From positions 744,001 through 808,000 of the forward strand of contig NZ_WOCD01000005.1 of NCBI RefSeq assembly GCF_009728465.1: a stretch of DNA of 64,000 nucleotides, given 5' to 3'. Under the pieces are notes generated by a model. The model was not told the origin of the DNA. It did not search any database and saw only the letters and a program-made list of their open reading frames with translations. A program made the position numbers and the translations under genes. Shown here in pieces: positions 45,357 to 56,136 of the stretch. This DNA comes from Psychrosphaera haliotis (GTDB lineage Bacteria > Pseudomonadota > Gammaproteobacteria > Enterobacterales > Alteromonadaceae). The first letter of the stretch is position 1; each line of letters opens with the position of its first letter.

Positions 45357-45378
45357 TAACAGTTAAGGCTGTAATTGG

Positions 45379-46863
45379 ATGCAAAATAACACAAGCTATG
45401 CAGTAGTAGATCTTGGGTCAAACAGCTTTCATATGATGATTGCCCAAGTTGTTGCAGGTAGTGTGCAAATAATTGGTCGGGTTAAACGAAAAGTCCGACT
45501 AGCGTCAGGTTTAAATGAAAACATGTTTTTATCTGACGAAGCAATGCAAAGGGGTTGGGAATGCCTCAATCTTTTTGCAGAGCGATTACAAGACATTCCC
45601 CGAGAGAATATAAAAATTTCTGGAACCGCCACTCTCCGACTCGCTAAAAATGTAGATACCTTTCTTGAAAAAGCCGAACAAATTCTTGGTTTCCCAATCC
45701 AAATCATTTCTGGCGAAGTAGAGGCTCAAACTATATATAAAGGTGCAGCTTACACATCAAGTTCAAATAAAAAGAAACTCGTTATAGATATTGGTGGTGC
45801 AAGCACAGAGCTTATAGCTGGTGAGGGCCATTTGCCTCAAGTGTTTACTAGTATAAATGTAGGGTGTGTTACCTATTTAGACCGGTACTTTAAAAATGGT
45901 GTGTTAAGTGAAGCCAACTTTAATAGTGCGATTGAAGCTGCGGAACTAGAAATCAACAACGTAAAGTCAAAGTACAGTGCGTTTGATTGGCAAGAAGAAG
46001 TTGGTGCGTCGGGTACCGTTCAGGCTATTCAAGAAATACTGATGGCCCAGGGTTTTGACGAAATAATTACCCTAGAAAGGCTTAATGCGATTATGCAGCA
46101 ATCCGTATCATTTGGATTTCTTGATAAGCTGGCAATTAAGGGCTTAGTTCAAGAGCGAAGATTAGTATTCCCAAGTGGCTTAGCCATTCTTATTGCTATA
46201 TTCAAACAGTTAAATTTAACTGGAATGACACTCGCTGGCGGTGCGCTTCGAGAAGGACAGCTTTACTCAATGCTGCCAGAGCTTACGAAGTTGAACGTAA
46301 GAGAGCGAACAATTAAAAGTGTAATGACACGTTACCATATAGATACTAGACACGCTCAGCGCGTTTCTGAGCTTAGTTTAGAATTAGCAGAACAACTAGC
46401 TCCGAACTGGGACTTAAATCAATTTGAGGCTATCGATATATTAAAGTCGGCGGCGTTGGTTCACGAAGTCGGTTTGCAGGTTAGTTACAAAGATCAGCAA
46501 ATTCATGCGAGCTACTTGTTGGCTAACTCCAACTTACCGGGTTTTACCACGGCCCAAAAGAACTTATTAACAGCTATAGTGCGCAACCATCGTGACGATA
46601 TCGATCACTCAATGTTATCAGCGCAAACCACAACGTCAGTATTATTAGCGATACGGTTAGTGCGTATACTGAGATTATCAGTCATCTTGTCATTACGACG
46701 AACAGATGAAGTGTTACCTAATATTGAAGTGTCGATTGTGGGTGAAGAGTTGTCTATACATCTTCCTAATGGTTGGTTAGAAGCTAATCCATTAAGTGCC
46801 GCAGAGTTGCATCAAGAAGCAAGTTACCAAGCACTTCAGGGCTGGCAGTTAAAGCTAACTTAG
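45379..46863 (+). CDS. gppA: Ppx/GppA family phosphatase
   Basis: A 494-residue actin-fold phosphatase. N-terminal VVDLGSNSFHMMIAQV and central VIDIGGASTELIAGEG are the phosphate-binding loops, and the C-terminal half is an HD-like helical domain (ALVHEVG). GppA hydrolyses pppGpp to ppGpp; Ppx hydrolyses polyphosphate. Neighbour rhlB supports GppA. It could have both activities. Confidence 0.92.
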   Translation: MQNNTSYAVVDLGSNSFHMMIAQVVAGSVQIIGRVKRKVRLASGLNENMFLSDEAMQRGWECLNLFAERLQDIPRENIKISGTATLRLAKNVDTFLEKAEQILGFPIQIISGEVEAQTIYKGAAYTSSSNKKKLVIDIGGASTELIAGEGHLPQVFTSINVGCVTYLDRYFKNGVLSEANFNSAIEAAELEINNVKSKYSAFDWQEEVGASGTVQAIQEILMAQGFDEIITLERLNAIMQQSVSFGFLDKLAIKGLVQERRLVFPSGLAILIAIFKQLNLTGMTLAGGALREGQLYSMLPELTKLNVRERTIKSVMTRYHIDTRHAQRVSELSLELAEQLAPNWDLNQFEAIDILKSAALVHEVGLQVSYKDQQIHASYLLANSNLPGFTTAQKNLLTAIVRNHRDDIDHSMLSAQTTTSVLLAIRLVRILRLSVILSLRRTDEVLPNIEVSIVGEELSIHLPNGWLEANPLSAAELHQEASYQALQGWQLKLT

Positions 46864-46992
46864 TTAACCTTAACAACCTTAACCACCACAAAAAAAGAAA
46901 AAACCTTTAAGTATCAATTTTTTGAATAACAATTCCCAAAGAAATAACGCCCATTGCTCAGTAATTAACGCATACTACAAACGCTATAAATA

Positions 46993-48003
<1,011 letters not shown>

Positions 48004-49803
48004 TTAATCCTCTATTTTATGAACGACAACACAATTTCGACCGTTATTTTTTGCTGCGTATAATGCTTTATCAGAAAGCTCAACAAACTGCTCCGGTGTG
48101 AGTTTGTGCTCTTTTTGTGTGCATGCAACACCTAAGCTAACGGTACACTTTACGGTGCCAGATGAAGTTGCGATTTGCGCTTCTTCAATATTCTTTCTCA
48201 CTTTTTCAGCTAATACCTCTGCACCTGCAATATCAGTGTTCGGTAGTAACATGGCAAACTCTTCGCCGCCATATCTAAATATTTCATCTGAAGACCGATT
48301 AAGTTGTTCTTCACCAGTATGAGCAACAGTTCGGATAACTTCATCACCTGCCACATGGCCAAATTTGTCGTTAACCGCCTTAAAGTGATCAATATCAAAC
48401 ATAATTAGCGATAATGGCGTTAACTCTCTTCTAGAGCGCCTAATTTCAGCTTGGATACGTTTATCAAAATGACGGCGGTTATGGATGCCTGAAAGTGCGT
48501 CTAAGGTGTTAATCTTCTCTAATTCGTTATTTCTATCTTCCAGTTCACGCAGAGTTAACTGTAACTCAAGGTTTTGTTCAGCAAGTTGGGTTTGCAAATC
48601 ATCAGATTGTTCAAAGTCTTCGTATGCAAGAGTAAATGGCGTTTCATGATCTTTTTCCATTCTCTTCTTAATCATACTGACCGACAAGATTGTTACTAAT
48701 ACCAACATAGCCAGCTGTAGCAAGTCTAAATTGGTAAAGGGCAAATTAGCGTCAGTGAAACTATTAACCGCAATAAATAACATAGCGGCTAATAAAACGG
48801 CTACGCCTAGGTTTAAATCCTGATCCTCATGAACGCCTTGCTTCCAAAGCCAAAAGCCAGAATAAATATGAAAACAACACAATGTGATTGCCGCAACCAT
48901 TACCAAATAAAGGCCCCATTGATAACTAACATAAAGCGTTAGTGGCAATATAACGACTGCTCCAATAGCAATACCAATAAAACTGACGGTAAGAGGGTGA
49001 CCAGCCTGAACGCTATGAATATAGTTTCTTGCTAAAAGAGCCGAACAAGCCATTGCGATACAACTAAAAAGGTACACAGCGTGCTGTTGCATCAATGGGT
49101 ATTCAGGCCAAATATAATGAAACGCATAGCCATTCATTGTCAGAGTAATCATAAGTAACGACATCATTAGTGCCGCGTCTAACAAAGCATTTTTTGATTG
49201 GCTAAAAATAAAAACAATAAGATAAGCGAAAACTGCAGCAGAAATAATGCCGATAAATAAACCCGCTAAAAGGCGATCGTAGTTTTCCTGTTGCTGAAAA
49301 CTTTCTTTTTGCCACAAGGTTAGTGGAAAGTTCACCGTGCCCTGAGACTGAACTGCAATATAAAACTCTAAAGACTCATCGGTTAATAATGAAATGGGGA
49401 TAATAAACGTTTCTTGCAGGACTGGACGAAGTACAAAAGAGTAGTTATCACCTAGGTTTTGTACACTGCGAACTTTTCCATTATGCAAAGTATAGACAGT
49501 GACGTTATCTAAAAGAGCATTATCAAGTTCAATATACAATGACGTGGGGTTTGGGTTTATGTTCTGTAAACCAAAGCGAAACCAATGAACACGATCATCA
49601 TATCCAAATTTAATAAAATCTTCGGATAAGGTGCTCCATCCTTCTATTGGCGGAGTTTCAAGAGGATCGTCATTGCCAATGTTATATTCGAGAAAAGGTA
49701 CTAAGTTTACTGATCCCTTATTTAAATCTATTTGATATGGTGTGGGTTCGGCCATAGCTGTTTGAGACAGAACTAAAAGTAATATCAAGACCAAATTACG
49801 CAT
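48004..49803 (-). CDS. 7TMR-DISM diguanylate cyclase
   Basis: A 599-residue sensor: signal peptide (~1-18), periplasmic 7TMR-DISMED2 beta domain (~30-165, with FGYDDRVHWFRFGLQN), seven transmembrane helices (~180-385), coiled coil (~410-440) and a GGDEF domain with active GGEEF and the RxxD inhibitory site RSSD five residues before it. It probably binds a carbohydrate-like ligand and controls c-di-GMP. It lies between tatC and hemB on one strand. One of four GGDEF proteins in this window. Confidence 0.92.
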   Translation of the reverse strand: MRNLVLILLLVLSQTAMAEPTPYQIDLNKGSVNLVPFLEYNIGNDDPLETPPIEGWSTLSEDFIKFGYDDRVHWFRFGLQNINPNPTSLYIELDNALLDNVTVYTLHNGKVRSVQNLGDNYSFVLRPVLQETFIIPISLLTDESLEFYIAVQSQGTVNFPLTLWQKESFQQQENYDRLLAGLFIGIISAAVFAYLIVFIFSQSKNALLDAALMMSLLMITLTMNGYAFHYIWPEYPLMQQHAVYLFSCIAMACSALLARNYIHSVQAGHPLTVSFIGIAIGAVVILPLTLYVSYQWGLYLVMVAAITLCCFHIYSGFWLWKQGVHEDQDLNLGVAVLLAAMLFIAVNSFTDANLPFTNLDLLQLAMLVLVTILSVSMIKKRMEKDHETPFTLAYEDFEQSDDLQTQLAEQNLELQLTLRELEDRNNELEKINTLDALSGIHNRRHFDKRIQAEIRRSRRELTPLSLIMFDIDHFKAVNDKFGHVAGDEVIRTVAHTGEEQLNRSSDEIFRYGGEEFAMLLPNTDIAGAEVLAEKVRKNIEEAQIATSSGTVKCTVSLGVACTQKEHKLTPEQFVELSDKALYAAKNNGRNCVVVHKIED

Positions 49804-49819
49804 GTAATTAACCGCCCTT

Positions 49820-50542
49820 TTATTTGCGAGGCTTAACCAAAGTGGCTAAGAATAAACCAAGCTCAAACAGCAGCCACATAGGAATAGCCAATAATGTCTG
49901 ACTAATAACATCGGGTGGAGTCAGTAACATCCCTAAAACAAAAGCACCAACAATAACTAATGGTCTTTTATTTTTTAAAGTCTCAACCGTCGTTACACCA
50001 GCCCAACAAGAAACAAAAACGACAATAGGCACTTCAAAAGCCAGCCCAAAAGCAAAAAATAGCTTTAATATGAAATCTAAGTAACTACTAATGTCAGTGG
50101 CAATAGTTATACCCTCAGGTGCTACACTTGTGAAAAACGAAAATACGATAGGAAATACAACAAAGTAAGCGAATGCTATGCCGCCATAAAACAAGAAAAC
50201 AGAAGAGAATAATATAGGGCCCGCGAGTTTCTTTTCATGGCTATATAAACCAGGTGCAATAAACCCCCACATTTGATGCAAAATAATTGGAAATGCCAAC
50301 ATTAAGGCAAACATGAAGGCCATTTTGAAAGGTGTGAAAAAGGGTGCTGCAACATCAGTGGCAATCATACTTGCACCACTTGGCATAACATCTAGAAGGG
50401 GCTGTGATACTTGTGTATAAATATCGTTAGCAAAGTAAGCCAGGCCAATAAAACAGATTAGTACAGCTAAAACAGACCTAATAAGGCGTTGCCTTATCTC
50501 AATCAAGTGCTCAATGAGTGGTGGTGTTGATGAAGTCGTCAT
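49820..50542 (-). CDS. tatC: Twin-arginine translocase subunit TatC
   Basis: A 240-residue protein with six transmembrane helices, the receptor for twin-arginine signal peptides. N-terminal LIEHLIEIRQRL and FFTPFKMAF, MWGFIAPGLYSHEKK and the final LLTPPDVISQ are diagnostic. It overlaps the tatB stop by one base. tatD is not present next to it. Confidence 0.97.
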   Translation of the reverse strand: MTTSSTPPLIEHLIEIRQRLIRSVLAVLICFIGLAYFANDIYTQVSQPLLDVMPSGASMIATDVAAPFFTPFKMAFMFALMLAFPIILHQMWGFIAPGLYSHEKKLAGPILFSSVFLFYGGIAFAYFVVFPIVFSFFTSVAPEGITIATDISSYLDFILKLFFAFGLAFEVPIVVFVSCWAGVTTVETLKNKRPLVIVGAFVLGMLLTPPDVISQTLLAIPMWLLFELGLFLATLVKPRK

Positions 50543-50925
50543 TATTTTTGTTTAACGTCCATTTTAGGCACTGCTTGTTCCTGTCCAGCGTCTGGTAACT
50601 GATGCTCTTCTTGTTTATTCACAGAAGGCGCTGGTGAATCATCAATAAAATTAGGATTTACGCTTCGGGCTGCATCTTTAAGTTCATTAATGGAATTTTG
50701 AACCTCAGGTGATAGACCGGTTAAACCGTTCTTCTCAGCCTCTTTGAGGTTTTGATGTAGCTCATGAATACGTAGCTGTTCATTAACTTCAGCACTCAGC
50801 CCTTGCGTCATTTGAGATAATTTTCGTTTCATTTGAACGAGCTTTCGTAATGCGCCTGGCAATTTGTCCGGACCTAAAACAATAGTGCCTACAATTGCGA
50901 TTACAATAAATTCCCAAAAGCCCAT
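50542..50925 (-). CDS. tatB: Twin-arginine translocase subunit TatB
   Basis: A 127-residue protein with one N-terminal transmembrane helix (GFWEFIVIAIVGTIVLGPDKLP), amphipathic helix and charged, poorly conserved tail. The Glu near residue 5 and the GPDKLP hinge are typical TatB. It passes substrates from TatC to TatA. Confidence 0.95.
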   Translation of the reverse strand: MGFWEFIVIAIVGTIVLGPDKLPGALRKLVQMKRKLSQMTQGLSAEVNEQLRIHELHQNLKEAEKNGLTGLSPEVQNSINELKDAARSVNPNFIDDSPAPSVNKQEEHQLPDAGQEQAVPKMDVKQK

Positions 50926-50927
50926 GA

Positions 50928-51164
50928 TTAGTTACTTTTCCGATTCTTTTTTGTGCTCGATGAAAAGTCAGCATCACTTGATAATTGATCCGATGCATCT
51001 TCTTTCTTTTCTACTGCTTGTTCATCGTTAATTGACTTTTTAAAACCTTTTACAGCTGAACCCAGATCTGAACCAATATTTTTTAGTCTTTTTGTTCCAA
51101 ATAAAAGCACAACAATTACTAAAATAATCACTAGTTGCCAAATACTTATGCCACCAAAACCCAT
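50928..51164 (-). CDS. tatA: Twin-arginine translocase subunit TatA
   Basis: A 78-residue pore-forming subunit: short transmembrane helix [21 protein letters not shown], then amphipathic helix [15 protein letters not shown] and acidic/Ser-rich tail. First gene of tatABC, two bp before tatB. The + strand gene on its upstream side makes this a new transcription start, unlike E. coli where ubiB leads into tatA. Confidence 0.96.
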   Translation of the reverse strand: MGFGGISIWQLVIILVIVVLLFGTKRLKNIGSDLGSAVKGFKKSINDEQAVEKKEDASDQLSSDADFSSSTKKNRKSN

Positions 51165-51252
51165 AATGAACCCCTTCCTAATAAATTCCTGCTATTATAA
51201 AGTGATATTAGACCAAATCATATGTATATGACTCTTTTTAATACTCACTAAT

Positions 51253-52365
51253 ATGGACACTATGCACAAATATAACCTACACGGATTAGTAGTTATAGTT
51301 CTATTATTGTTCTGTAACAAAACTTCCGCAAAATCAGTCCTACTTCAAACAAATGCAGAAAATAGTGCATGCGCTTCCGCGCAAGTTGAAACCAAAAATT
51401 CAAAAGCAGCCATTGATTTATGTAAAGTCTCACGCGAAGTTGAAGGCCCTAACGAAGAAGAAAGGCTAAAAGTGTTATTCGTAGATGTTAACTCTATGAT
51501 GGAAACCGTAGGCTCATCGATGGATTGGACTGCCAATTGGATAGATGGCAAGTTTACTGAGTCGGAAATGGGCAGAAATAAAGCAAAAGCGTGGGGGCAT
51601 ATCAACGTAGGTTGGGAGCCAAAAGAAAGTGAATGGGATAATTTTCCAATAAAATTCAGGGTAAAGGCGAAGTTGCCCAATTTAGAAAACAAAGTGGAAA
51701 TTATTTTTTCCGATAATGAACAAGAAGACCTAAATAGCTTACCTTATGAAACCGTTCGTCCTGAAGCTTTAAAGTCGAGTCAACGCTCACTAGGCGCAGC
51801 AGTCAGGTTTATGCACAGTTCTTCAGAAAACTTTAGTAGCGCCTCGAGAATTGGTACTGGAGATGGCCAAGTCTATGTTCGTTCCGGCTTAACATATAAT
51901 AAAAAGCTGTTATCGAACAAGCTGACCGTTTATTTACAGCCAGCGATTGAATACTACTACTCAGATGGACTTGGTGGCCGCCTGTTGTTTGACAGTGCCT
52001 ATGCGTTAAACTTAAAAAACGAACTAAGAGTCAGTTACTTACTTCAAGACAGAGAGAGTTTTGATGCTGCAACTTGGCGAAATGGTGTTTATTCTATTTC
52101 AGCCCTAAGTAATGAAACTGCGCTTATTATTGGTGCGACCGCAGCCGGTGTTGTGGAGCCAGATTATAGGCCCGAGTTTTATAAATTAAGCGTAAGAATC
52201 CGTAAAAAAGCCATTCGCAGTTGGATATTTATAGAGTTTGAACCATTCGTTGAGTTTAATCGGCCTAGGTTAGTCGAAGACTTTCAAAATGGTCATATCT
52301 ATGGTGAATTTGAAAGGGATATAGGAATTGCACTGCGTTTTGAAGCGCATTATGGCTTCAATTAA
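51253..52365 (+). CDS. Secreted hypothetical protein, probable outer-membrane beta-barrel
   Basis: Not recognised. 370 residues with a signal peptide (cut near NKTSAKS) and no inner-membrane helices afterwards. The second half consists of alternating strands ending in aromatic residues (QVYVRSGLTY, KLTVYLQPAIEYYY, ELRVSYLLQD, WIFIEFEPFVEF), and the last residues HYGFN end near an aromatic, as in outer-membrane barrels. It lies in the gap between ubiB and tatA on the opposite strand, breaking the E. coli ubiEJB-tatABC linkage. Two ATGs (51253, 51262) are possible starts. Function unknown. Confidence 0.75.
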   Translation: MDTMHKYNLHGLVVIVLLLFCNKTSAKSVLLQTNAENSACASAQVETKNSKAAIDLCKVSREVEGPNEEERLKVLFVDVNSMMETVGSSMDWTANWIDGKFTESEMGRNKAKAWGHINVGWEPKESEWDNFPIKFRVKAKLPNLENKVEIIFSDNEQEDLNSLPYETVRPEALKSSQRSLGAAVRFMHSSSENFSSASRIGTGDGQVYVRSGLTYNKKLLSNKLTVYLQPAIEYYYSDGLGGRLLFDSAYALNLKNELRVSYLLQDRESFDAATWRNGVYSISALSNETALIIGATAAGVVEPDYRPEFYKLSVRIRKKAIRSWIFIEFEPFVEFNRPRLVEDFQNGHIYGEFERDIGIALRFEAHYGFN

Positions 52366-52370
52366 AGTCG

Positions 52371-54027
52371 CTACTTTCTTAATTTCCAAGCGTTAATCGC
52401 TGCCAACAAAGCTAATAAACAATCGGCAACAAACCAACGTTGGTCATTATTTACATCGGCAAACAAAGTAATTAAAAGCACTGCTAGTGAGCTAATACTA
52501 AAGATACACAAGCGCTTAAAAAACTTCTGTTGGCGATGTTGCATAAGCGTATATTCGCTAACTAAGTCTTGCTTCATTTTTGGTATAGCTTCAATACTTT
52601 TTAAGCTGCTGAACACTAATTCAGGCATTTGCGGCGCTTTTTCTAACCAGTAAGGCAAGTTTTGTTTCGTTTGTTTTAAAAAAGCTTTAACGCCCATCTG
52701 TTCGCTTACCCAGTCTTCTAAAAATGGTTTTGCCGTTTCCCATAAATCTAACTTCGGGTATAACTGACGTCCAAGTCCTTCAACATAAAGTAAGGTTTTT
52801 TGCAGTAGTACTAGTTGAGGTTGCACTTGCATTTCAAATTGACGAGCCGTATCGAATAAACCAATCAATACTTGGGCAAACGAGATATCTTCTAAAGGCT
52901 TGTTAAATATAGGATCGCACACAGAGCGAATAGCCATTTCAAACTGCTCAACGTTAATATGACTAGGAAACCCAGCCAGATTGAACATGCAATTGAGCAA
53001 CTTTAAGGTAATCGCGATTAAAAAAGGCGACAAAGTTTTCAGCTAAGTAACGTTTGTCTTCAGAATTTAATGTCCCAATAATGCCAAAGTCGATGCCGAT
53101 ATATTGCGGATCTGAAGGGTTTTCTTTTGAAATGAAAATATTGCCCGGGTGCATATCAGCATGGAAAAAACTATCTCTGAATACCTGAGTGAAAAACACT
53201 CTAACACCGCGTTCTGCTAATTTTTTAAGATCAGAGCCTTGAGCATTTAATTGGGCAATGTCGGAAACTGGAATTCCGTATATTCTTTCCATAACCAACA
53301 CGTTTTGAGTACAAAAGTCACTGTAAATATCAGGTATATATAAATCATCCGACTGTTCAAAGTTACGTTTAAGTTGCAAGCCGTTAGCCGCTTCTTGTTG
53401 TAAATTGAGTTCGTTAAGAATGGTTTTTTTGTATTCTTCTACCACTTCAACAGGGCGAAGTCGTTTAGACTCAGCCAGTGCAAAGTCCACAAGCTTAGCG
53501 AAGACTAACATGAGTGCAACATCAGCTTGGATAAGCTTTTCTATATTTGGGCGGATGACCTTTACAACAACATCTTTGTGATCGGGCGATTCTACGGTAC
53601 CTAAGTTAATAGTCGCGCAGTGAACTTGTGCAATTGAGGCTGATGCCAACGGCTCGGGCTCAAAATCAATGAGTAAGTCGTTAATGTTTGTTAAGTTCAA
53701 CTCTTGTTTTATGGTCTTAATTGCTAACTCAGAGGAGAACGGCGGTACCTGATCTTGCAGTTTAGTAAGCTCTAAGCTTAGCTCTGGAGAAAGCAAATCT
53801 TTGCGAGTCGACAACATTTGGCCAAACTTTATCCAAACTGGCCCTAAGCCTTCAAGCGCCAGCCTTAAGTTAATATGTTTGGACTGATTTTTAGGTGCTT
53901 TTGGATACCAAAAAAAGAAACCAAGCAAGACTCTTAAGTACCAAGGTTGAACTCGCTTTGGGATTAGATCAAACAGGCGAAAATAAAGAAAGGTATGAAA
54001 TATTTGAAAAAATCGCACTAGTTTCAC
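52371..54027 (-). pseudogene. ubiB: Ubiquinone biosynthesis kinase-like protein UbiB, split by a +1 frameshift
   Basis: Two overlapping frames give a whole UbiB. The first has KFGQMLSTRKDLLS, EPLASASIAQVH and FHADMHPGNIF (the atypical kinase motifs) and stops after LHVQSGWVS; the second continues [20 protein letters not shown] through [20 protein letters not shown] to two C-terminal transmembrane helices. Removing one A from AAA at 52968-52970 (plus strand) restores [13 protein letters not shown]. UbiB is an ATPase that assists ubiquinone synthesis at the membrane. The GTG start overlaps ubiJ (GTGA). Loss would impair ubiquinone production, so error is more likely. Confidence 0.9.
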
Positions 54028-54632
54028 AGTGTGTCCTTAACGGATTTTATTGATGCCAACAGCTTTTCAGTTCTTGCTGAAACAGAATCAACTTGGTCAG
54101 AGAAATGTCTCAGTTCAATAGACGTTGGAACTACTTTTAGCTCTTCTGTTAGTGCTGTGTGCACTGTGTAGTCCAAATCAACTTGTTTGCGTTTAATTGT
54201 GGCAACCGCTTGCTTACCTGAACTAAATAAACGGTGAGTTAAGCCGTCGCCTAAATAATTAGAAGCCCACTCTTGCCAGTCTATGTCATTTTCAATAAAT
54301 AGTGATGAAAACCGTTGGGCAATACTTAGCTCGCCTTCGAGTTCCAATAAGTCTTGTTTAATTAGATAGGTGATTTGGGAAGCGTCAGACAACTTTTTAA
54401 GTTGTGATAGCTCGGTTTTTACAAAACAATGTCGTTGGCTAGTTTCGCTAGAAATACGAACTGCACCATTAAACACGCCAATATTGACGGACAACTTAAT
54501 ATCCGTCAGCTCAACACTTAACGACTTGTTTTCGAGTGACGCAAGTTTTGCAGCAGCAGAATGATCATGCCTTAGTGCTTTATTTAAAGCTGGCTCTGCA
54601 ATAGAAAATAGTGCTTGCTGCAATAGAATCAA
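54024..54632 (-). CDS. ubiJ: Ubiquinone biosynthesis accessory factor UbiJ
   Basis: A 202-residue protein with an N-terminal SCP2 lipid-binding domain and a C-terminal helical region. It binds ubiquinone intermediates and scaffolds the soluble Ubi complex with UbiK. Length matches E. coli UbiJ (201). The TTG start overlaps the ubiE stop (TTGA), so ubiE-ubiJ-ubiB are translationally coupled. Confidence 0.92.
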   Translation of the reverse strand: MILLQQALFSIAEPALNKALRHDHSAAAKLASLENKSLSVELTDIKLSVNIGVFNGAVRISSETSQRHCFVKTELSQLKKLSDASQITYLIKQDLLELEGELSIAQRFSSLFIENDIDWQEWASNYLGDGLTHRLFSSGKQAVATIKRKQVDLDYTVHTALTEELKVVPTSIELRHFSDQVDSVSARTEKLLASIKSVKDTL

Positions 54633-55390
54633 AATTTGAATCCTTTATGGAGTGCAACAATACCACCAGTTAAATTATGGTAGCCAACTTGTTCAAAACC
54701 AACGTTTTCCATCATTGATTTAAGGGTATCTTGGTCAGGGTGCATACGAATCGACTCTGACAAATATTGGTAACTCTCTTTGTCATTAGCGATAGCTTGA
54801 CCCATAGAAGGCAGAATATTGAATGAATAAAAGTCATACGCTTTGTTTAGCCATTCTTGTTGCGGTTTTGAAAACTCTAGAACCAATAATCGGCCACCTG
54901 GTTTCAAAACTCTAAAAATTGAAGCTAAAGCGTTATCTTTATTTGTAACATTTCGTAAACCAAACGCGATGGTTACTAAATCAAACGTGTTATCAGCAAA
55001 AGGCAATGCTTCTGCATTTGCTTGAACATATTCAATGTTGCCGACGTAACCTTTATTGCGAAGTTTTTCACGACCAACCTTGATCATCGAATCATTAATG
55101 TCTGCTAATACAACTTGTCCTGTAGGCCCTACAATCTCACTAAACTTGCGGGTTAGGTCACCTGTACCGCCAGCTAAGTCGAGTACTTTATTACCTGGTC
55201 TAACGGCGCTCGCATCTATGGTAAAACGTTTCCATAACCTATGAACTCCAAAAGACATTAAGTCATTCATGATGTCGTATTTTGCTGCAACTGAATGAAA
55301 AACACTTGCTACCATTTTTTCTTTGTCGTTTTTATCTATCGTTTGGTAGCCAAAATGGGTCTTACCTGCAGGTTCATTCTCAGTTTTCAT
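54629..55390 (-). CDS. ubiE: Ubiquinone/menaquinone C-methyltransferase UbiE
   Basis: A 253-residue SAM methyltransferase. SAM motif [16 protein letters not shown], the family motif [13 protein letters not shown] and [20 protein letters not shown] are present. It methylates the benzoquinone or naphthoquinone ring. Length matches E. coli UbiE (251). First gene of ubiEJB on the minus strand; its promoter must lie in the 185 bp shared with the divergent LapG-like gene. Confidence 0.97.
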   Translation of the reverse strand: MKTENEPAGKTHFGYQTIDKNDKEKMVASVFHSVAAKYDIMNDLMSFGVHRLWKRFTIDASAVRPGNKVLDLAGGTGDLTRKFSEIVGPTGQVVLADINDSMIKVGREKLRNKGYVGNIEYVQANAEALPFADNTFDLVTIAFGLRNVTNKDNALASIFRVLKPGGRLLVLEFSKPQQEWLNKAYDFYSFNILPSMGQAIANDKESYQYLSESIRMHPDQDTLKSMMENVGFEQVGYHNLTGGIVALHKGFKF

Positions 55391-55575
55391 TTGATCTTCG
55401 CGTCATAGTGGAATAAGTTGTGGTTAGTTTACTGAAATGTTTGTGGAATACCAAATAGTCAGTTACCAAAGAATGTAATACTTTACTTCTTTGAGGTTGG
55501 TTTAGAAAAATACCGTTTAAAAATCATGAGTATTTGCTAAACTGGAATTTGTTGAATAATTTTTGAGCTCTTCTA

Positions 55576-56091
55576 ATGCGAATTTTTGTTGTTTTCGTAA
55601 CTATGCTTTTTACTATATCTCTTGCTGACGCTAATCAGCAGACGATGCTGCGCGTTCAATTGCAACAATTGACATTACAAAGTGCAATGTTAACAGATGT
55701 AGAAAAAGTGGATCGCATTCAAGCACTAAGTACATTAATTAACCTTCAAGATGAAAAACAAACCAAATTAGTTCAATCTCCTGAACAATTATTTCAAAGT
55801 GGTTATGGTAACGAAGCTGAATTAGCGTTTGCAAAGTGGCAAATGTTAAGTGACCTTGGCTTACCAAAAGAACAATTTAGACTAGTGTATGTGCAAGATA
55901 AAAAAGACTTGTCTAGACAAGTTTGGTTAGCTTGGTATACCGCTGATAAAATTAAACTTATTACGTCTTCCGATGTTATCGACCGAACAAAAACAGTGAA
56001 AAGAATTCAGTCAGAAGTTGATGTTCTGTCTGTTTTAGATCCTGAACTAGTTTTATCAAACCGCAGTCACACTCGCTCTTCTAATACATAG
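55576..56091 (+). CDS. LapG-like protein lacking the cysteine-protease triad
   Basis: A 171-residue exported protein (signal peptide ~1-19). Residues 66-121 follow the bacterial transglutaminase-like peptidase (LapG) pattern: SPEQLFQSGYGNEAELAFAK, then LSDLGLPKEQFRLVYVQ and VWLAWY. Aligned by eye to remembered LapG sequences, the catalytic Cys falls on Glu80, His on Gln115 and Asp on Thr130. The whole protein has no cysteine and one His, so it cannot be a cysteine protease. The next gene encodes a LapD-like receptor, the natural partner of LapG. It may be a signalling partner rather than an enzyme. Confidence 0.7.
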   Translation: MRIFVVFVTMLFTISLADANQQTMLRVQLQQLTLQSAMLTDVEKVDRIQALSTLINLQDEKQTKLVQSPEQLFQSGYGNEAELAFAKWQMLSDLGLPKEQFRLVYVQDKKDLSRQVWLAWYTADKIKLITSSDVIDRTKTVKRIQSEVDVLSVLDPELVLSNRSHTRSSNT

Positions 56092-56136
56092 AACTCAGAC
56101 AAAATATAAAAATAATAACAAAAGTCGCAGGAAATT

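Noticed and set aside
52960-52985. Programmed ribosomal frameshift in ubiB
   Set aside because: The site GGTTTCC lacks a slippery heptamer or known stimulator, and five other genes show the same homopolymer signature.
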